Source: Planctomycetota bacterium
GTDB lineage: Bacteria; Planctomycetota; UBA1135; GCA-002686595
Reading direction: 5' to 3'
NCBI GenBank assembly: GCA_020853575.1
Contig: JADYYP010000016.1
Span: 62,001 to 126,000, forward strand
DNA length: 64,000 bases
Within the stretch, counting starts at the first letter, position 1; the number at the start of each line of letters is the position of its first letter. Both the position numbers and the translations under genes were made by a program. Shown here one piece after another: positions 8,501-18,234 of this stretch. The notes beneath the pieces were generated by a model. That model was not told the origin of the DNA. It worked only from the letters and a program-made list of their open reading frames with translations, and made no database searches.

Positions 8501-10216
8501 CTAGCGGGAGCGAGCGGCGAGGCGCGCGGCGAGCTTGCGCCGCACCGCGCTCCACTCGGGCAGCCCGAGCAACTGGACCGCAACGATGTAAGTCACTATT
8601 CCGCAGACAATTGCGAGCGCGAGAGCAAGCCACGAGCGGGTTTCGCCACCGAGTGCGAGGTGTGCTCCCCATGCCGCCGCGCCACAGGCCAGCGAGGCTC
8701 CGAACATCTTCGCCATGCGCGAGGCGAATCCGGGCAAGCCCGGCACGTCGTTGCCGGCGTTCGCGCGGATCTTGCGCGCGAGTCCCCCGACGAGCAGGGC
8801 GACGCTGACCCAACTGACGATCGCGGTCGCGAGAGCCAAGCCGCCGGTGTCGAGCTCGAAGCGCACCACGAACAACCAATTCAACGCGACGTTGAGCACG
8901 AGCGAGATCAGCGACATGCGCACGGGCGTCTTGAAGTCGCCCAGCGCGTAGTAGGCGCGGCTCAAGAGTCCCACGGCGCCACCGGGGACCAGCGCGATGC
9001 ACAACATGCGGATCGCGTCGGCGGTGCGCACGACGCCTTGCTCACCGAACTCTCCGCGTTGCAGCAGCACAGCGGTGACCGGCGTGGCCATCACCAGCAA
9101 ACCAACGCTCGCCGGCAGGGCCACGAACATCACCGCCAGGTGCGTCTGCTCGTGGAGCTTGCGCAGCTCGCCGAACTCGCGCTTGTGCGCCAGCGCCTTC
9201 ATCGCCGGGAACACGGCGCTCGCCGCGGCGGTCGCGACCAGCGCCAGCGGGAGCTGCTGGATACGGTTGGCGTAGTAGTACGTCGACGCGCCGCCGGTGG
9301 GCAGCAGGTTGTTGGCCATGAAGCTGTCGACCAGCACGTTGATCTGATACACGGCGGCGCCCAGCGCGAGCGGGACGGCGGTGCGCAGGACGCCCCAGGC
9401 GCGGCGACGGTGCTCGGCCAGGCGGCCGGTGCGACCGAGCAGGCCGGTCGCACGCATCTCGGGCACCAGCATCGCGAGCTGCACGAAGCCGCTGGCGAGC
9501 AGCCCCCAGGAGAACCAGCGCGCCATCTCGAGGTGGCGCACGCGCCCGGCCTCGCCGTCCTCGGGTGCGAGCCCTTGCCAGCCGAAGCGCAGCCCGATCG
9601 CCACCAGCGTGACGATGGCCACGACGTTCATCACGCCCGGCCCGGCGCTCGTGGCGGCGAACTTGCCGCGGACGGCGAGCGCGCCGCTGATCAGCCCCGC
9701 GAGACAGATCGCGATCACGTAGGGCGACGACTGCAAGGTCAGCTCGCGCATGGCGTGTGCGTCCTCGCCGAGCCAGCGCCAGCCGGTCAGCGGCATCGCG
9801 TCCCCCATCAACGCGACACCGCCCATCAAGACCGCGGTCAGTCCGAGCAGGATCCAGGTCGCCAGGCGCAGCGTCTCCCACAACAGCGCGCGACCGTCGT
9901 CCTCGCCGCGGTCGGAGTCGGCCTCGGTCAGCGCGCTCTGCAGCGAGGTCGAGACCGCGCCCTCACCGAGCAAACGGCGGAACAAGTTGGGGATGCGCCA
10001 GGCGGTGACGAAGGCGTCGTAGATCGCCGACTTGTCGCCGAAGAGCGCGGCGGTCAGGGCCTCGCGGCCGAAGCCCAGCACGCGCGAGAGCGCCGTGAAG
10101 CCCGCGATCAGGGCGGTGCGCGCCACGAGCCGCTTGTGGCGCCCAACGACGTCGACGCTGGAGTCGCCGGGCCGTGCCGCGGCGCTCTCCGCGTCGATCT
10201 TCGAGCTCGTTTTCAC
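8501..10216 (-). CDS. murJ: Lipid II flippase MurJ (MviN family)
   Basis: The protein has 571 residues and starts with GTG. It has the typical 13-14 hydrophobic helices and the MviN N-terminal signature: a TALIAGFTALSRVLGFGREAL segment in which the conserved arginines sit, then RIPNLFRRLLGEGAVS. The family translocates the lipid-linked peptidoglycan precursor across the inner membrane, which supports peptidoglycan synthesis in this organism. It is co-directional with nrdJ, yqeY and gyrA, with no evidence of a tight operon (73 bp to yqeY). Confidence 0.94.
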   Translation of the reverse strand: MKTSSKIDAESAAARPGDSSVDVVGRHKRLVARTALIAGFTALSRVLGFGREALTAALFGDKSAIYDAFVTAWRIPNLFRRLLGEGAVSTSLQSALTEADSDRGEDDGRALLWETLRLATWILLGLTAVLMGGVALMGDAMPLTGWRWLGEDAHAMRELTLQSSPYVIAICLAGLISGALAVRGKFAATSAGPGVMNVVAIVTLVAIGLRFGWQGLAPEDGEAGRVRHLEMARWFSWGLLASGFVQLAMLVPEMRATGLLGRTGRLAEHRRRAWGVLRTAVPLALGAAVYQINVLVDSFMANNLLPTGGASTYYYANRIQQLPLALVATAAASAVFPAMKALAHKREFGELRKLHEQTHLAVMFVALPASVGLLVMATPVTAVLLQRGEFGEQGVVRTADAIRMLCIALVPGGAVGLLSRAYYALGDFKTPVRMSLISLVLNVALNWLFVVRFELDTGGLALATAIVSWVSVALLVGGLARKIRANAGNDVPGLPGFASRMAKMFGASLACGAAAWGAHLALGGETRSWLALALAIVCGIVTYIVAVQLLGLPEWSAVRRKLAARLAARSR

Positions 10217-10289
10217 GGGGCCGCAGTGATGCGCTCTCGCCCCGCGCAGAGCAAGCGACAGCGACGATTTCCGCGAGCTCTCAGCGCGC

Positions 10290-10733
10290 TCAGGCGAGCA
10301 GCTCGGACGCGAGCTTCTGCACCAGCTTGCCGTCGACCTCGCCCTTGTGCTTGGCCATCACGGCCTTCATCAGCACGCCCACGTCCTTCTTCGAGGTCAG
10401 TGCGAGCTCGGCGATCAGGCCCTGCACCACCGAGCGCGTCTGATCCTCGTCCAGTTGCCGAGGCAAGTAGCGTCGCACCACCTCGAGCTCGGCCTGTTCC
10501 TTGGCGACCAGGTCGGCGCGCCCGGCCTTGCTGAACTGCTCGATCGACTCCTGGCGCGTCTTGGCGGCCGACTGCAGCGTGTTCATCACCAGCTCCTCGG
10601 TGATCAGCTTGCCGCCCTCGAGCTCGTGCTTCTTCACGGCCGCCACCAACATCCGCAGCGTGTCGCGCGCCACTTCGTCGCGCGCCAGCATCGCCGCCTT
10701 CACATCCGCCTGGAGCTTCTCGTAGAGCGTCAT
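10290..10733 (-). CDS. yqeY: GatB/YqeY domain protein
   Basis: This 147-aa cytoplasmic protein spans the whole YqeY family: an N-terminal helical half (KLQADVKAAMLARDEVARDTLRML) and a C-terminal half resembling the tail domain of the amidotransferase subunit GatB (KKDVGVLMKAVMAKHKGEVDGKLVQKLASELL). The family's role is thought to be tRNA- or amidotransferase-related but is not settled. It starts with ATG and sits 99 bp downstream of gyrA on the same strand. Confidence 0.93.
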   Translation of the reverse strand: MTLYEKLQADVKAAMLARDEVARDTLRMLVAAVKKHELEGGKLITEELVMNTLQSAAKTRQESIEQFSKAGRADLVAKEQAELEVVRRYLPRQLDEDQTRSVVQGLIAELALTSKKDVGVLMKAVMAKHKGEVDGKLVQKLASELLA

Positions 10734-10832
10734 CGTCGCCTTCCGTCTTCGGGGCTCGGCATGCTACCGCGCCGCGACGTGCCAGCCAGACGTGCCAGCC
10801 GGACGTCAGAATCAGCGACGCCGCGCCGCGGC

Positions 10833-13451
10833 TCACTCTTCGTCGGGAGTGTCGTCCGCCGACTCGTCGAGAGCCTCGTCGTCCACCGGCGGCTCGGGAT
10901 CCTCGCTGGGCGTGTCGGGGTCGTCGGGGAGCTCGTCGGAGAACTGCGCTTCCTCGGGCGAAATGCGGCGCGTGCGCGTGGTGGCCGAGTACTGCGTCAG
11001 GTCCTCGGCGCTGACCAGCTCGACACCCACGAGCTTGTCGGCGTCCTTCAGATTGACCAGCCGCACCCCTTGCGTGTTGCGGCCCATCGGCCGCATCTCG
11101 TTCACGGCCGAGCGCACGATCATGCCCGACTGCGTGATGAACATCACTTCGTCGTCTTCGCGGCACAGCACCATGCCGACCACCCGGCCGTTGCGACCTT
11201 CCGTGCGGATGTTGATCACGCCCTGGCCGCCGCGGCCCTTGATCGGATAGTCCTCGATCGGCGTGCGCTTGCCGAAGCCGTTCTCGCCCGCGGTCAAGAG
11301 GAAGGTGTCGGGCGCGGCGACTTGCATGTCGACCACCACGTCGTCCGCGAGCAGTCGAATGCCGCGCACGCCGTAGCTCGTGCGGCCCATCGAGCGCGCC
11401 GCCGATTCGTCGAAGCGGATCGCTTGGCCGTCGGCGCTGGCGAGCACGATGGTGTCGCCGGTCTTGCACAGCCCGACCCCGACCACCTCGTCGCCCTCCT
11501 CGAGCAGGATGGCGCGGATGCCGCCCTTCTTCGGGCGCGAAAAGGCCTCGAGCGAGGTCTTCTTGACCGTGCCGCGCTTGGTGGCGAAGAACACGAAGCT
11601 CTCTTGGTCGAAACCCTGCACGCGCAGCACGTTGGTGATGCGCTCGCCCGGGCCGAGCTCGATCAGATTCGACATCGCGCGGCCGGCGCTGGTGCGCGTC
11701 GCTTCCGGCAGGTTGTAGACCTTGAGCCAGTACACCTGACCGTGGTTGGAGAAGCACAGCACGTAGTCGTGCGTGCCGGCGACGAACAGCGACGAGACCA
11801 CGTCGCCTTCCTTGGTCTCCGAGCCGATGATGCCGCGTCCGCCGCGACCCTGCGTGCGGTACACGTCCAGCGGCGTGCGCTTGACGTAGCCGTCGCGCGA
11901 GAAGGTGACCACCATCATCTCCTCGGTGATCAGTTCCTCGATGTCGAACGAGCCGTCGATCTCCTCCGCGCTGATCTCGGTGCGGCGCTCGTCGCCGTAC
12001 TTCTGCTCGAGCTCGTCGAGGTCGGTCTTGATGATCGCCACCACGCGCTCGTCGCGGTCGAGGATGTCCTTGAGGTCGGCGATCTCCGCCAATAGCGCGT
12101 TGAACTCCTCCTCGAGCTTCTCGCGCTCCAGGCCGGTCAAGCGGCCCAGCCGCATGTCCACGATCGCCTGACTCTGCTTGGGGCTCAGCGCGAAGGCCGC
12201 CTGCAGGCCGAGCTTGGCCTGCTCGGGCGTCTGGCTGGCGCGGATGATGCGGATCACCTCGTCGATGTGGTCGACGGCGATGCGCAGACCCTCGACGATG
12301 TGCTTGCGCTCCTCGGCCTTGGCCAACAGGAAGCGCGTGCGGCGCCGGATGACTTCCTTGCGGTGCGCGATGTAGGCATCGATCAGTCCGCGCAGGTTCA
12401 GCGTGCGCGGCTGACCGCGGTCGATCACCAGGTTGATGATCGATTGCGTCGACTGCAGCGGAGTGAACTGGAACAGCTGATTGACGATGACCTGCGGGTC
12501 CTCGCCCTTCTTCAGCTCGACCGCCAAACGGATGCCGCTGCGGTCGGAGAAGTCCTTGACGTCCGAGATGCCAGTGATGCGCTCTTCTTTGACGACCTCG
12601 ACGATCTTCTCGATGATCGCTTCCTTGCGGACCTGGAAGGGGATCTCGGTGAAGACCAGCGTGCTCTTGGTCTTGCCTTCCTCGACGTGGTACTTGGCGC
12701 GCACGCGGCAGATGCCGCGGCCGGTGGCGTAGGCCTGCAAGATGCCGCGCCGGCCCATGACGATCCCGCCGGTCGGGAAGTCGGGCCCGTGGACGAGCTC
12801 GCACAGCTCTTGGATGGTGACCGCCGGATCGGCGAGCACCGCACGCATGGCGGCCACGATCTCGCGCAGGTTGTGCGGCAACAGGCTGGTGGCCATGCCG
12901 ACCGCGATGCCGTCCGAACCGTTGCACAGGAGGTTGGGGAAGCGCCCGGGCAGCACCACCGGCTCGGTGCGCGTCTCGTCGTAGTTGGGTTGGCGATCGA
13001 CGGTCTCCTTGTCGAGATCGCTCATCATCTCGACCGTCACGCCGGTCATGCGCGCTTCCGTGTAACGCATGGCGGCCGGCGGATCGCCGTCGATGTTCCC
13101 GAAGTTGCCCTGGCCGTCGACCAGCGGATAGCGCGTCGAGAAGGGCTGCGCGAGGCGCACGAGCGTCGGGTAGATCACCGACTCGCCGTGCGGGTGGTAG
13201 TTGCCCGACGTGTCGCCGGCGATCTTGGCGCACTTGCGGTACTTGGCGCGGGGACCGAGGTTGAGGTCGTCCATCGCCACCAGGATGCGGCGCTGCGAGG
13301 GCTTGAGGCCGTCGCGCACATCCGGCAGGGCGCGGGCGTGGATCACCGAGAGCGCGTACGTCAGGTACGACTCGCGCATCTCGCGCTCGATCAGGCGGGC
13401 CTCGATGCGGCCTTCGGGCGACGGGGGGAGCTCTTGGTCGGTCGTCGTCAT
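10833..13451 (-). CDS. gyrA: DNA gyrase subunit A
   Basis: The 872-aa subunit breaks and rejoins DNA in the gyrase heterotetramer with GyrB (encoded at 50.6 kb). The catalytic tyrosine lies in [10 protein letters not shown]. The quinolone-resistance region reads [17 protein letters not shown], so the usual Ser is kept and the usual Asp is Glu. The C-terminal beta-pinwheel contains a GyrA box, QGRGGRG, which favours GyrA over ParC. An acidic tail ends the chain. The ATG at 13451 is chosen because the upstream GTG frame (13592) adds 47 unconserved residues. Confidence 0.96.
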   Translation of the reverse strand: MTTTDQELPPSPEGRIEARLIEREMRESYLTYALSVIHARALPDVRDGLKPSQRRILVAMDDLNLGPRAKYRKCAKIAGDTSGNYHPHGESVIYPTLVRLAQPFSTRYPLVDGQGNFGNIDGDPPAAMRYTEARMTGVTVEMMSDLDKETVDRQPNYDETRTEPVVLPGRFPNLLCNGSDGIAVGMATSLLPHNLREIVAAMRAVLADPAVTIQELCELVHGPDFPTGGIVMGRRGILQAYATGRGICRVRAKYHVEEGKTKSTLVFTEIPFQVRKEAIIEKIVEVVKEERITGISDVKDFSDRSGIRLAVELKKGEDPQVIVNQLFQFTPLQSTQSIINLVIDRGQPRTLNLRGLIDAYIAHRKEVIRRRTRFLLAKAEERKHIVEGLRIAVDHIDEVIRIIRASQTPEQAKLGLQAAFALSPKQSQAIVDMRLGRLTGLEREKLEEEFNALLAEIADLKDILDRDERVVAIIKTDLDELEQKYGDERRTEISAEEIDGSFDIEELITEEMMVVTFSRDGYVKRTPLDVYRTQGRGGRGIIGSETKEGDVVSSLFVAGTHDYVLCFSNHGQVYWLKVYNLPEATRTSAGRAMSNLIELGPGERITNVLRVQGFDQESFVFFATKRGTVKKTSLEAFSRPKKGGIRAILLEEGDEVVGVGLCKTGDTIVLASADGQAIRFDESAARSMGRTSYGVRGIRLLADDVVVDMQVAAPDTFLLTAGENGFGKRTPIEDYPIKGRGGQGVINIRTEGRNGRVVGMVLCREDDEVMFITQSGMIVRSAVNEMRPMGRNTQGVRLVNLKDADKLVGVELVSAEDLTQYSATTRTRRISPEEAQFSDELPDDPDTPSEDPEPPVDDEALDESADDTPDEE

Positions 13452-13838
13452 CTCGAAGCGCGGGCAAGCGGGCTGCGCGGGCAGCGTGGGAGGCCAAAAG
13501 GGCCGAGAAAAACGCTCGAACCCAGGGGTCTGCCGCGGGTCCCAGCGGGGCGTGGAAGTATCGCGATCGGGGCGCCAAGAATCCAGGTTCACGCGGCCGG
13601 CTTCTGGCGCCGGAGAGGGCTGCCCAAGGCGGCTTCGCGAGGCGCTCGTGAGCCCGCGACAGGGCTCCGCCAGCGCACGGTCGAAGGCCCGGCCGATTGA
13701 CGCAAGTCAAGGCAGGCGCGGCGCGCCGTCGCCATCGTCGCCGGGTGCTCCCGGCCACGCGCAGGCGCTCGGGGCTCGAGCGAGCCCCCGGCCCACGCGA
13801 ACGCGCGGGGAGCGGCCCCTCTCACGAGATTCGAGCCC
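13452..13838. other. 387-bp spacer between divergent gyrA and cytochrome genes
   Basis: Nothing coding is convincing here. Both flanking genes read outward, so promoters in both directions are expected, but I see no clear -35/-10 pair. GC-rich frames that extend through the spacer look like shadows of gyrA and of the cytochrome. Confidence 0.5.
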
Positions 13839-15121
13839 ATGAAACTGCTCCCGACCCTGATCCTCATCGCGACCGCGCTCCCGACCTTGGCCGCCCAGAA
13901 GCCCGCGCCGGCTGCCGCGGGACAGGTCGACTGCATCACCTGCCACCGCACGCAAACGCCGGGCATCGTCGCCGATGGGAGGCCAGCGCGCACTCCAAGT
14001 CCGATCCGGCGATCGGCTGCGCCGCGTGCCACGGCGATCAGCACCGCGCCGCGGACGACGTTTCCAAGGTCAAGACCGTGACCGCCGAGACCTGCAAGAG
14101 CTGCCACGCCAACCGCTACGACGAGTTCGCCAGCTCCAAGCACGCCTTCGCCTGGGCCTCGATGAAGGCCATGCCGACGACCCACTGGAAGCCGATGGAG
14201 ATGATCGACGGCATGAAAGGCTGCGGCGCCTGCCACAAGATCGGCTTCAAGGCGCCCGAGGAGATCGCGCGCCTCAAGAGCGAAGGGTCGGGCTTCGGCT
14301 TCGCCTCCTGCGACGCCTGCCACACGCGCCACACGTTCTCGGTCAAGGAAGCGCGCGAACCCGAGGCCTGTGCCACCTGCCACATGGGTTTCGACCACCC
14401 GCAGTGGGAGATGTACTCGACCTCCAAGCACGGCGTGCGCCACGGGCTCAAGCGCGACGGGATCCTGCCGGAGAGCGCCGCGGCCCCGACCTGCCAGACG
14501 TGTCACATGCCCGCGGGACACCACGGCGTCAACACGGCCTGGGGCTTCCTCGCGGTGCGCACCAACGGGCTCGCGCCCTACCCGGGCGAATCCGAGCAGT
14601 GGTGGAAGGACCGCGTGACGATTCTGCAGGGGCTGGGGGTGCTCGATCCCGAAGGCAAGCCCACGGCGCGGCTGGATGTCGTCGCGGCAGCCAAGGTCGC
14701 CAAGCTCTCGGCCGCGGAATTCGACGTCGAGCGCGCGCGCATGCTGCAGGCCTGCGGGCAATGCCACTCGGAGAACTTCGCCAAGGGTGAGTTGGCCAAG
14801 GGCGACCGCATGATCGAGCAGATCGACCACCTGATGGCCGAGGCGATCCGCATCGTCGCCGGGCTCTACAAGGACGGCGTGCTGGCCAAGCCGGCGCACT
14901 ACGCCTACCCCTTCCCCGATCTGTTGACCTTCCACGATTCGCCGACTCCGATCGAGAATCGCCTGTTCAACATGCACCTCGAGCACCGCATGCGCGCCTT
15001 CCAGGGCACGTTCCACGCCAACCCCGACTACGCGCTGTGGTACGGCTGGAGCGAGATGCAGCAGGACCTGACCGAGATCCGCGCCATGGCCGAGGAGCTG
15101 CGCCGCGCCAAGGTCCGGTGA
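13839..15121 (+). CDS. Octaheme c-type cytochrome, hydroxylamine-oxidoreductase family, with an in-gene frameshift
   Basis: A signal peptide (MKLLPTLILIATALPTLAA) and the first heme motif CITCH are in one frame. Seven more CxxCH motifs (CAACH, CKSCH, CGACH, CDACH, CATCH, CQTCH, CGQCH) are in the -1 frame. The two frames meet at about 13974-13978, where GAT and TGG share a base, so a single base appears missing. Eight hemes, GIVAD/WEAS after heme 1, a DH pair in GFDHPQWEMY after heme 6, and SKHG all suit the HAO/reductive-HAO family. That family handles nitrogen compounds in the periplasm. The substrate direction, and presence of the HAO cross-linking tyrosine, cannot be decided here. The rest of the gene is intact to its stop, so a sequencing error or very recent mutation is plausible. 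Confidence 0.82.
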
Positions 15122-15264
15122 TGCGTTTGGCGCCCGAGCGCGCCACCCGGCAGGTTCGCGCCGCCGTCGCGTTCCGCACGCCGCCCTCGAGGGCGCGCCG
15201 AACGTGACGCGGCGCCGAGGCGTGGCGTGGGAGCGCGCACTGCGTCAGAGTGTTCACCCACGCC

Positions 15265-15750
15265 ATGGCCGCACCCGCCGAACTCTCCCCCATCGCCCTC
15301 GCCCTCGGTCGCGTTCCGACCGGGTTGTTCCTGGTGACCTCAGGCTCCGCCGCACAGCCCACGGGCTTCGTGGGGTCGTTCGTGATGCAGGTCGGGATCC
15401 AGCCGCCGGTGATCGCCGTCGCGGTCGGCAAGGAGCGCGCGCACCTGGCCGCGATCCGCTCCAGCGGTCGTTTCGGCGTGTCGGTGATCGACAAGGCCTC
15501 CGAGAGCGTCATGGGGCGCTTCTTCCGCAAGTACGAGCCCGGCCAGAGTCCGTTCGACGGGCTCGCGCTCGCCCACGGCGCCCAGGGCACGCCGGTGATC
15601 TCAGGGGCGCTGGCGTGGATGGAGTGCAAGCTCACGGGCGAGCACGCCACCGGCGATCACGTGGTGGTGTTCGGCGAGGTGGTCGACGCGCAGCTGTGCC
15701 GCAGCGGCGATCCGTCGGTGCACTTGCGCAAGAACGGGCTCGGGTACTGA
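15265..15750 (+). CDS. Flavin reductase family protein (FMN-binding split barrel)
   Basis: The approximately 161-aa protein matches the flavin-reductase-like fold. It opens with LGRVPTGLFLVTS, continues with FVGSFVMQVGIQPPVIAVAVGKERAHLAAIRSSGRFGVSVI, and ends near HVVVFGEVVDA. Members reduce free FMN with NAD(P)H or bind flavin to supply a partner oxygenase. No partner is adjacent. The ATG at 15265 is used; a GTG 15 bases upstream is an alternative start. It lies 143 bp after the cytochrome gene on the same strand. Confidence 0.85.
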   Translation: MAAPAELSPIALALGRVPTGLFLVTSGSAAQPTGFVGSFVMQVGIQPPVIAVAVGKERAHLAAIRSSGRFGVSVIDKASESVMGRFFRKYEPGQSPFDGLALAHGAQGTPVISGALAWMECKLTGEHATGDHVVVFGEVVDAQLCRSGDPSVHLRKNGLGY

Positions 15751-15769
15751 TTCCAACGGATCGAGCGGC

Positions 15770-16849
15770 ATGCACAGTTCTCGCGAGCGCAGGGGCGGGG
15801 CACCGGCGCCCGTGCTCGTCGCGCTGTTCCTGGTCAGCGCGACCCTGACCACGCTGTTCCTGCGGCGGGCGCTCCCGCGCGGCGGCGCCGACGAGTTGGT
15901 CGACGTCAAGCTGGCGCTCTTCGAACAGCGCCGCGACGACTACAGCGTGCTGTTCTTGGGCTCGAGTCGCACGCACCGCGGCTTCGTCCCCAGCGTCTTC
16001 GACGCACGTATGCGCGAGCTCGGTTGGCCGACGCATTCGTTCAACTTCGGCGCGCCGGGCGCGCGCGCCTTCGAGATGCGCCTGCTGCTCGAGCGCATCG
16101 CGGCGCTCGCGCCCAGCTCCTTGGACTTCGTGCTGGTCGACCCCGAAGGTCTGTCGCTACTGCGCGACGAACGCAACCCGCTCGCTCGGCAAGTGATCGA
16201 GTGGCACGATCCGCCGGCCACGCTGGCGATCGCGCGCACGCTCCTGGCGCTGGATCTCGAGCTGCGACCGAAGCTCGCCTTGCTCTCGCCGCACCTGAAG
16301 TCGTGCGCCTACAACCTGACCAACATCGGTCGTGCCGAGCTCTGGGTCGACGCCGCGCTCGGCAAGCGGCGCACGGCGGAGCTCATGAAACAGCTCGCCG
16401 GTCCGGAGCTCGACGGCTACGCGCCGCTCGGGCAAGAGGGCGAGGAGCTCGGGCGTCGCGGCCAGCGTTTCCAGAAGAAGCACCGCGAGGCGTATCTCGC
16501 GGAGCTCGCGGCCTTTCGCGAGCTCGCGTCCGACGACGCGCCGCCCTCGGAGTTCGCCCTGGAGATGTACGCCGAGCTGGAACGACGCGTGCGCGCGCTC
16601 GAGGCCACGCTGGTGTTCGTCGCGCAGCCCGCGCTGTACCACCAAGACGATTTGATTCGAGCGCACGAGCTGGGGCAGGTCGGCCCGCTGCTGCGCTACG
16701 ACGACCCGGAGGCCAACGCGGAGCTCTACGAGCCCGAGCACCGCTACGACGCGACCCACCTGAACGACGAAGGAGCGCGGCTGTTCACGGAGCGCCTGGC
16801 CAGCGACTTCGCGCGCGCACTGAGCTCCGGCGAGATCACGCGCCGATGA
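15770..16849 (+). CDS. SGNH-like accessory protein paired with an MBOAT acyltransferase
   Basis: This 359-aa protein has one N-terminal membrane segment (about residues 13-31) and an exported domain. The domain carries an SGNH/GDSL-type block I (VLFLGSSRTHRGF, where Ser is the candidate nucleophile) and a block V (DATHLNDEGARLF, D-x-x-H). It overlaps the next gene by ATGA, so the two are translationally coupled. The pairing recalls AlgI with AlgJ/AlgX and DltB with DltD, where an MBOAT exports an acyl group and an SGNH protein transfers it to a polysaccharide or wall polymer. The acceptor is unknown. Confidence 0.78.
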   Translation: MHSSRERRGGAPAPVLVALFLVSATLTTLFLRRALPRGGADELVDVKLALFEQRRDDYSVLFLGSSRTHRGFVPSVFDARMRELGWPTHSFNFGAPGARAFEMRLLLERIAALAPSSLDFVLVDPEGLSLLRDERNPLARQVIEWHDPPATLAIARTLLALDLELRPKLALLSPHLKSCAYNLTNIGRAELWVDAALGKRRTAELMKQLAGPELDGYAPLGQEGEELGRRGQRFQKKHREAYLAELAAFRELASDDAPPSEFALEMYAELERRVRALEATLVFVAQPALYHQDDLIRAHELGQVGPLLRYDDPEANAELYEPEHRYDATHLNDEGARLFTERLASDFARALSSGEITRR

Positions 16850-18234
16850 TCTTCACCGAGCTCGTCTTCCTGGGCTTCTTCGCGCTGACCTTCGGTCTGC
16901 ACTGGACGCTGCGCTCCAACTCCGCGCGCAAGCTACTGCTGCTCGCGGCGAGCTACGTGTTCTACGGAGCGTGGGACTGGCGCTTCCTCGGCCTGATCTT
17001 GTTCTCGACTTGGGTCGACTACGGCATCGGCGCGGCACTGGGCTCCAGCACCGACGCGCGCGTGCGCCGGCGCTGGCTGGTGCTTTCGTGCCTGGTCAAC
17101 CTGGGCCTGCTGGCCGTCTTCAAGTACACGAACTTCTTCATCGACTCCGCGGTCGTGCTCGCGCAGCGCTTCGGATTCGAGATCACCGCGCGCCAACTCG
17201 CGATCGTGCTGCCGGTCGGAATCAGCTTCTTCACCTTCCAGTCGATGAGCTACACGATCGACGTGTATCGCCGCGAGCTGCGACCGGTGCAGAACGTGCT
17301 CGACTTCATGCTGTTCGTCGCGTTCTTCCCGCAGCTCGTCGCGGGACCGATCGTGCGCGCGGTCGACTTCCTGCCCCAGCTCGACACGCCGCGGATGTGG
17401 AGTCGCGTCAACGTGCGCTGGTGCTTGACGCTGTTCCTGATCGGCTTCGTCAAGAAAGCCTGCATCAGCGACAACGTGGTCGAGATCGTCGACCCCTACT
17501 TCGCGCACCCCGAGCGCTACGACGCACTCGGCGCTTGGAGCGCCGTGCTGTTCTACGCGGTGCAGATCTACTGCGACTTCTCGGGCTACAGCGACATGGC
17601 GTTGGCGACGGCGGGACTGTTCGGCTACGAGCTGCGGCTCAATTTCGACTGGCCGTATCTCGCGACCTCGATCCAGGACTTCTGGCGCCGTTGGCACATG
17701 TCGCTCTCGACGTGGCTGCGCGACTACCTGTACATCCCGCTCGGCGGCTCGCGCGGCTCGAGGCTCTTCCAGCACCGCAATCTGATGCTCACCATGCTGC
17801 TCGGCGGGCTGTGGCACGGCGCGGGCTGGAACTTCGTGATCTGGGGCGGCCTGCACGGCATCGCGTTGATCGCGCACCGCGAAGCACAGCGTCGCGGGCT
17901 CAAGCTGCCGCGCTTGGTCGGTCTCGCCGCCACTTTCTGGTGGGTGTGCCTGGCGTGGATCTTCTTCCGCGCGCAGTCGCTCGACACGGCGTGGCGCGTC
18001 GTGCGCGCGTTCGTGCTGTTCGAGAGCCCGGGCACGACGAACTCGGGTTGGGCACCGCTGGCGACGTTCGCGTTGCTCGCGGCGATCCACGCGGCCTGTG
18101 CGCGCCGCTCGCTCGAGGCCTGGAGCGCGCGCGTGCCGAGTTGGAGCTTTGCGCTGGGCTTCGGCGTGCTCGTCCCGCTCGCGTTCGCCTTCATGAACGG
18201 CGCCGTGCAGCCCTTCATCTACTTTCAGTTCTGA
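16846..18234 (+). CDS. MBOAT family membrane O-acyltransferase
   Basis: The 462-aa protein has about ten or more transmembrane helices and the AlgI-like core: SFFTFQSMSYTIDVYR, FFPQLVAGPIVRA, YCDFSGYSDMA, FWRRWHMSLSTWLRDY, and the catalytic His region LLGGLWHGAGWNFVIWGGLHG. It moves acyl groups across or within the inner membrane for polymer acylation. It shares ATGA with the preceding SGNH gene. Its 3' end overlaps the convergent M48 gene by 20 bp. Confidence 0.93.
   Translation: MIFTELVFLGFFALTFGLHWTLRSNSARKLLLLAASYVFYGAWDWRFLGLILFSTWVDYGIGAALGSSTDARVRRRWLVLSCLVNLGLLAVFKYTNFFIDSAVVLAQRFGFEITARQLAIVLPVGISFFTFQSMSYTIDVYRRELRPVQNVLDFMLFVAFFPQLVAGPIVRAVDFLPQLDTPRMWSRVNVRWCLTLFLIGFVKKACISDNVVEIVDPYFAHPERYDALGAWSAVLFYAVQIYCDFSGYSDMALATAGLFGYELRLNFDWPYLATSIQDFWRRWHMSLSTWLRDYLYIPLGGSRGSRLFQHRNLMLTMLLGGLWHGAGWNFVIWGGLHGIALIAHREAQRRGLKLPRLVGLAATFWWVCLAWIFFRAQSLDTAWRVVRAFVLFESPGTTNSGWAPLATFALLAAIHAACARRSLEAWSARVPSWSFALGFGVLVPLAFAFMNGAVQPFIYFQF

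Noticed and set aside
6234-8504. Long + strand open frame over nrdJ
   Set aside because: Antisense to a fully recognisable ribonucleotide reductase, with His/Asp/Arg-rich low-complexity translation.
10213-13758. Open frame of more than 1,100 codons on the - strand across gyrA and yqeY
   Set aside because: It runs in another frame of the gyrA region; its translation is Arg/Gly/His-rich and matches no family.
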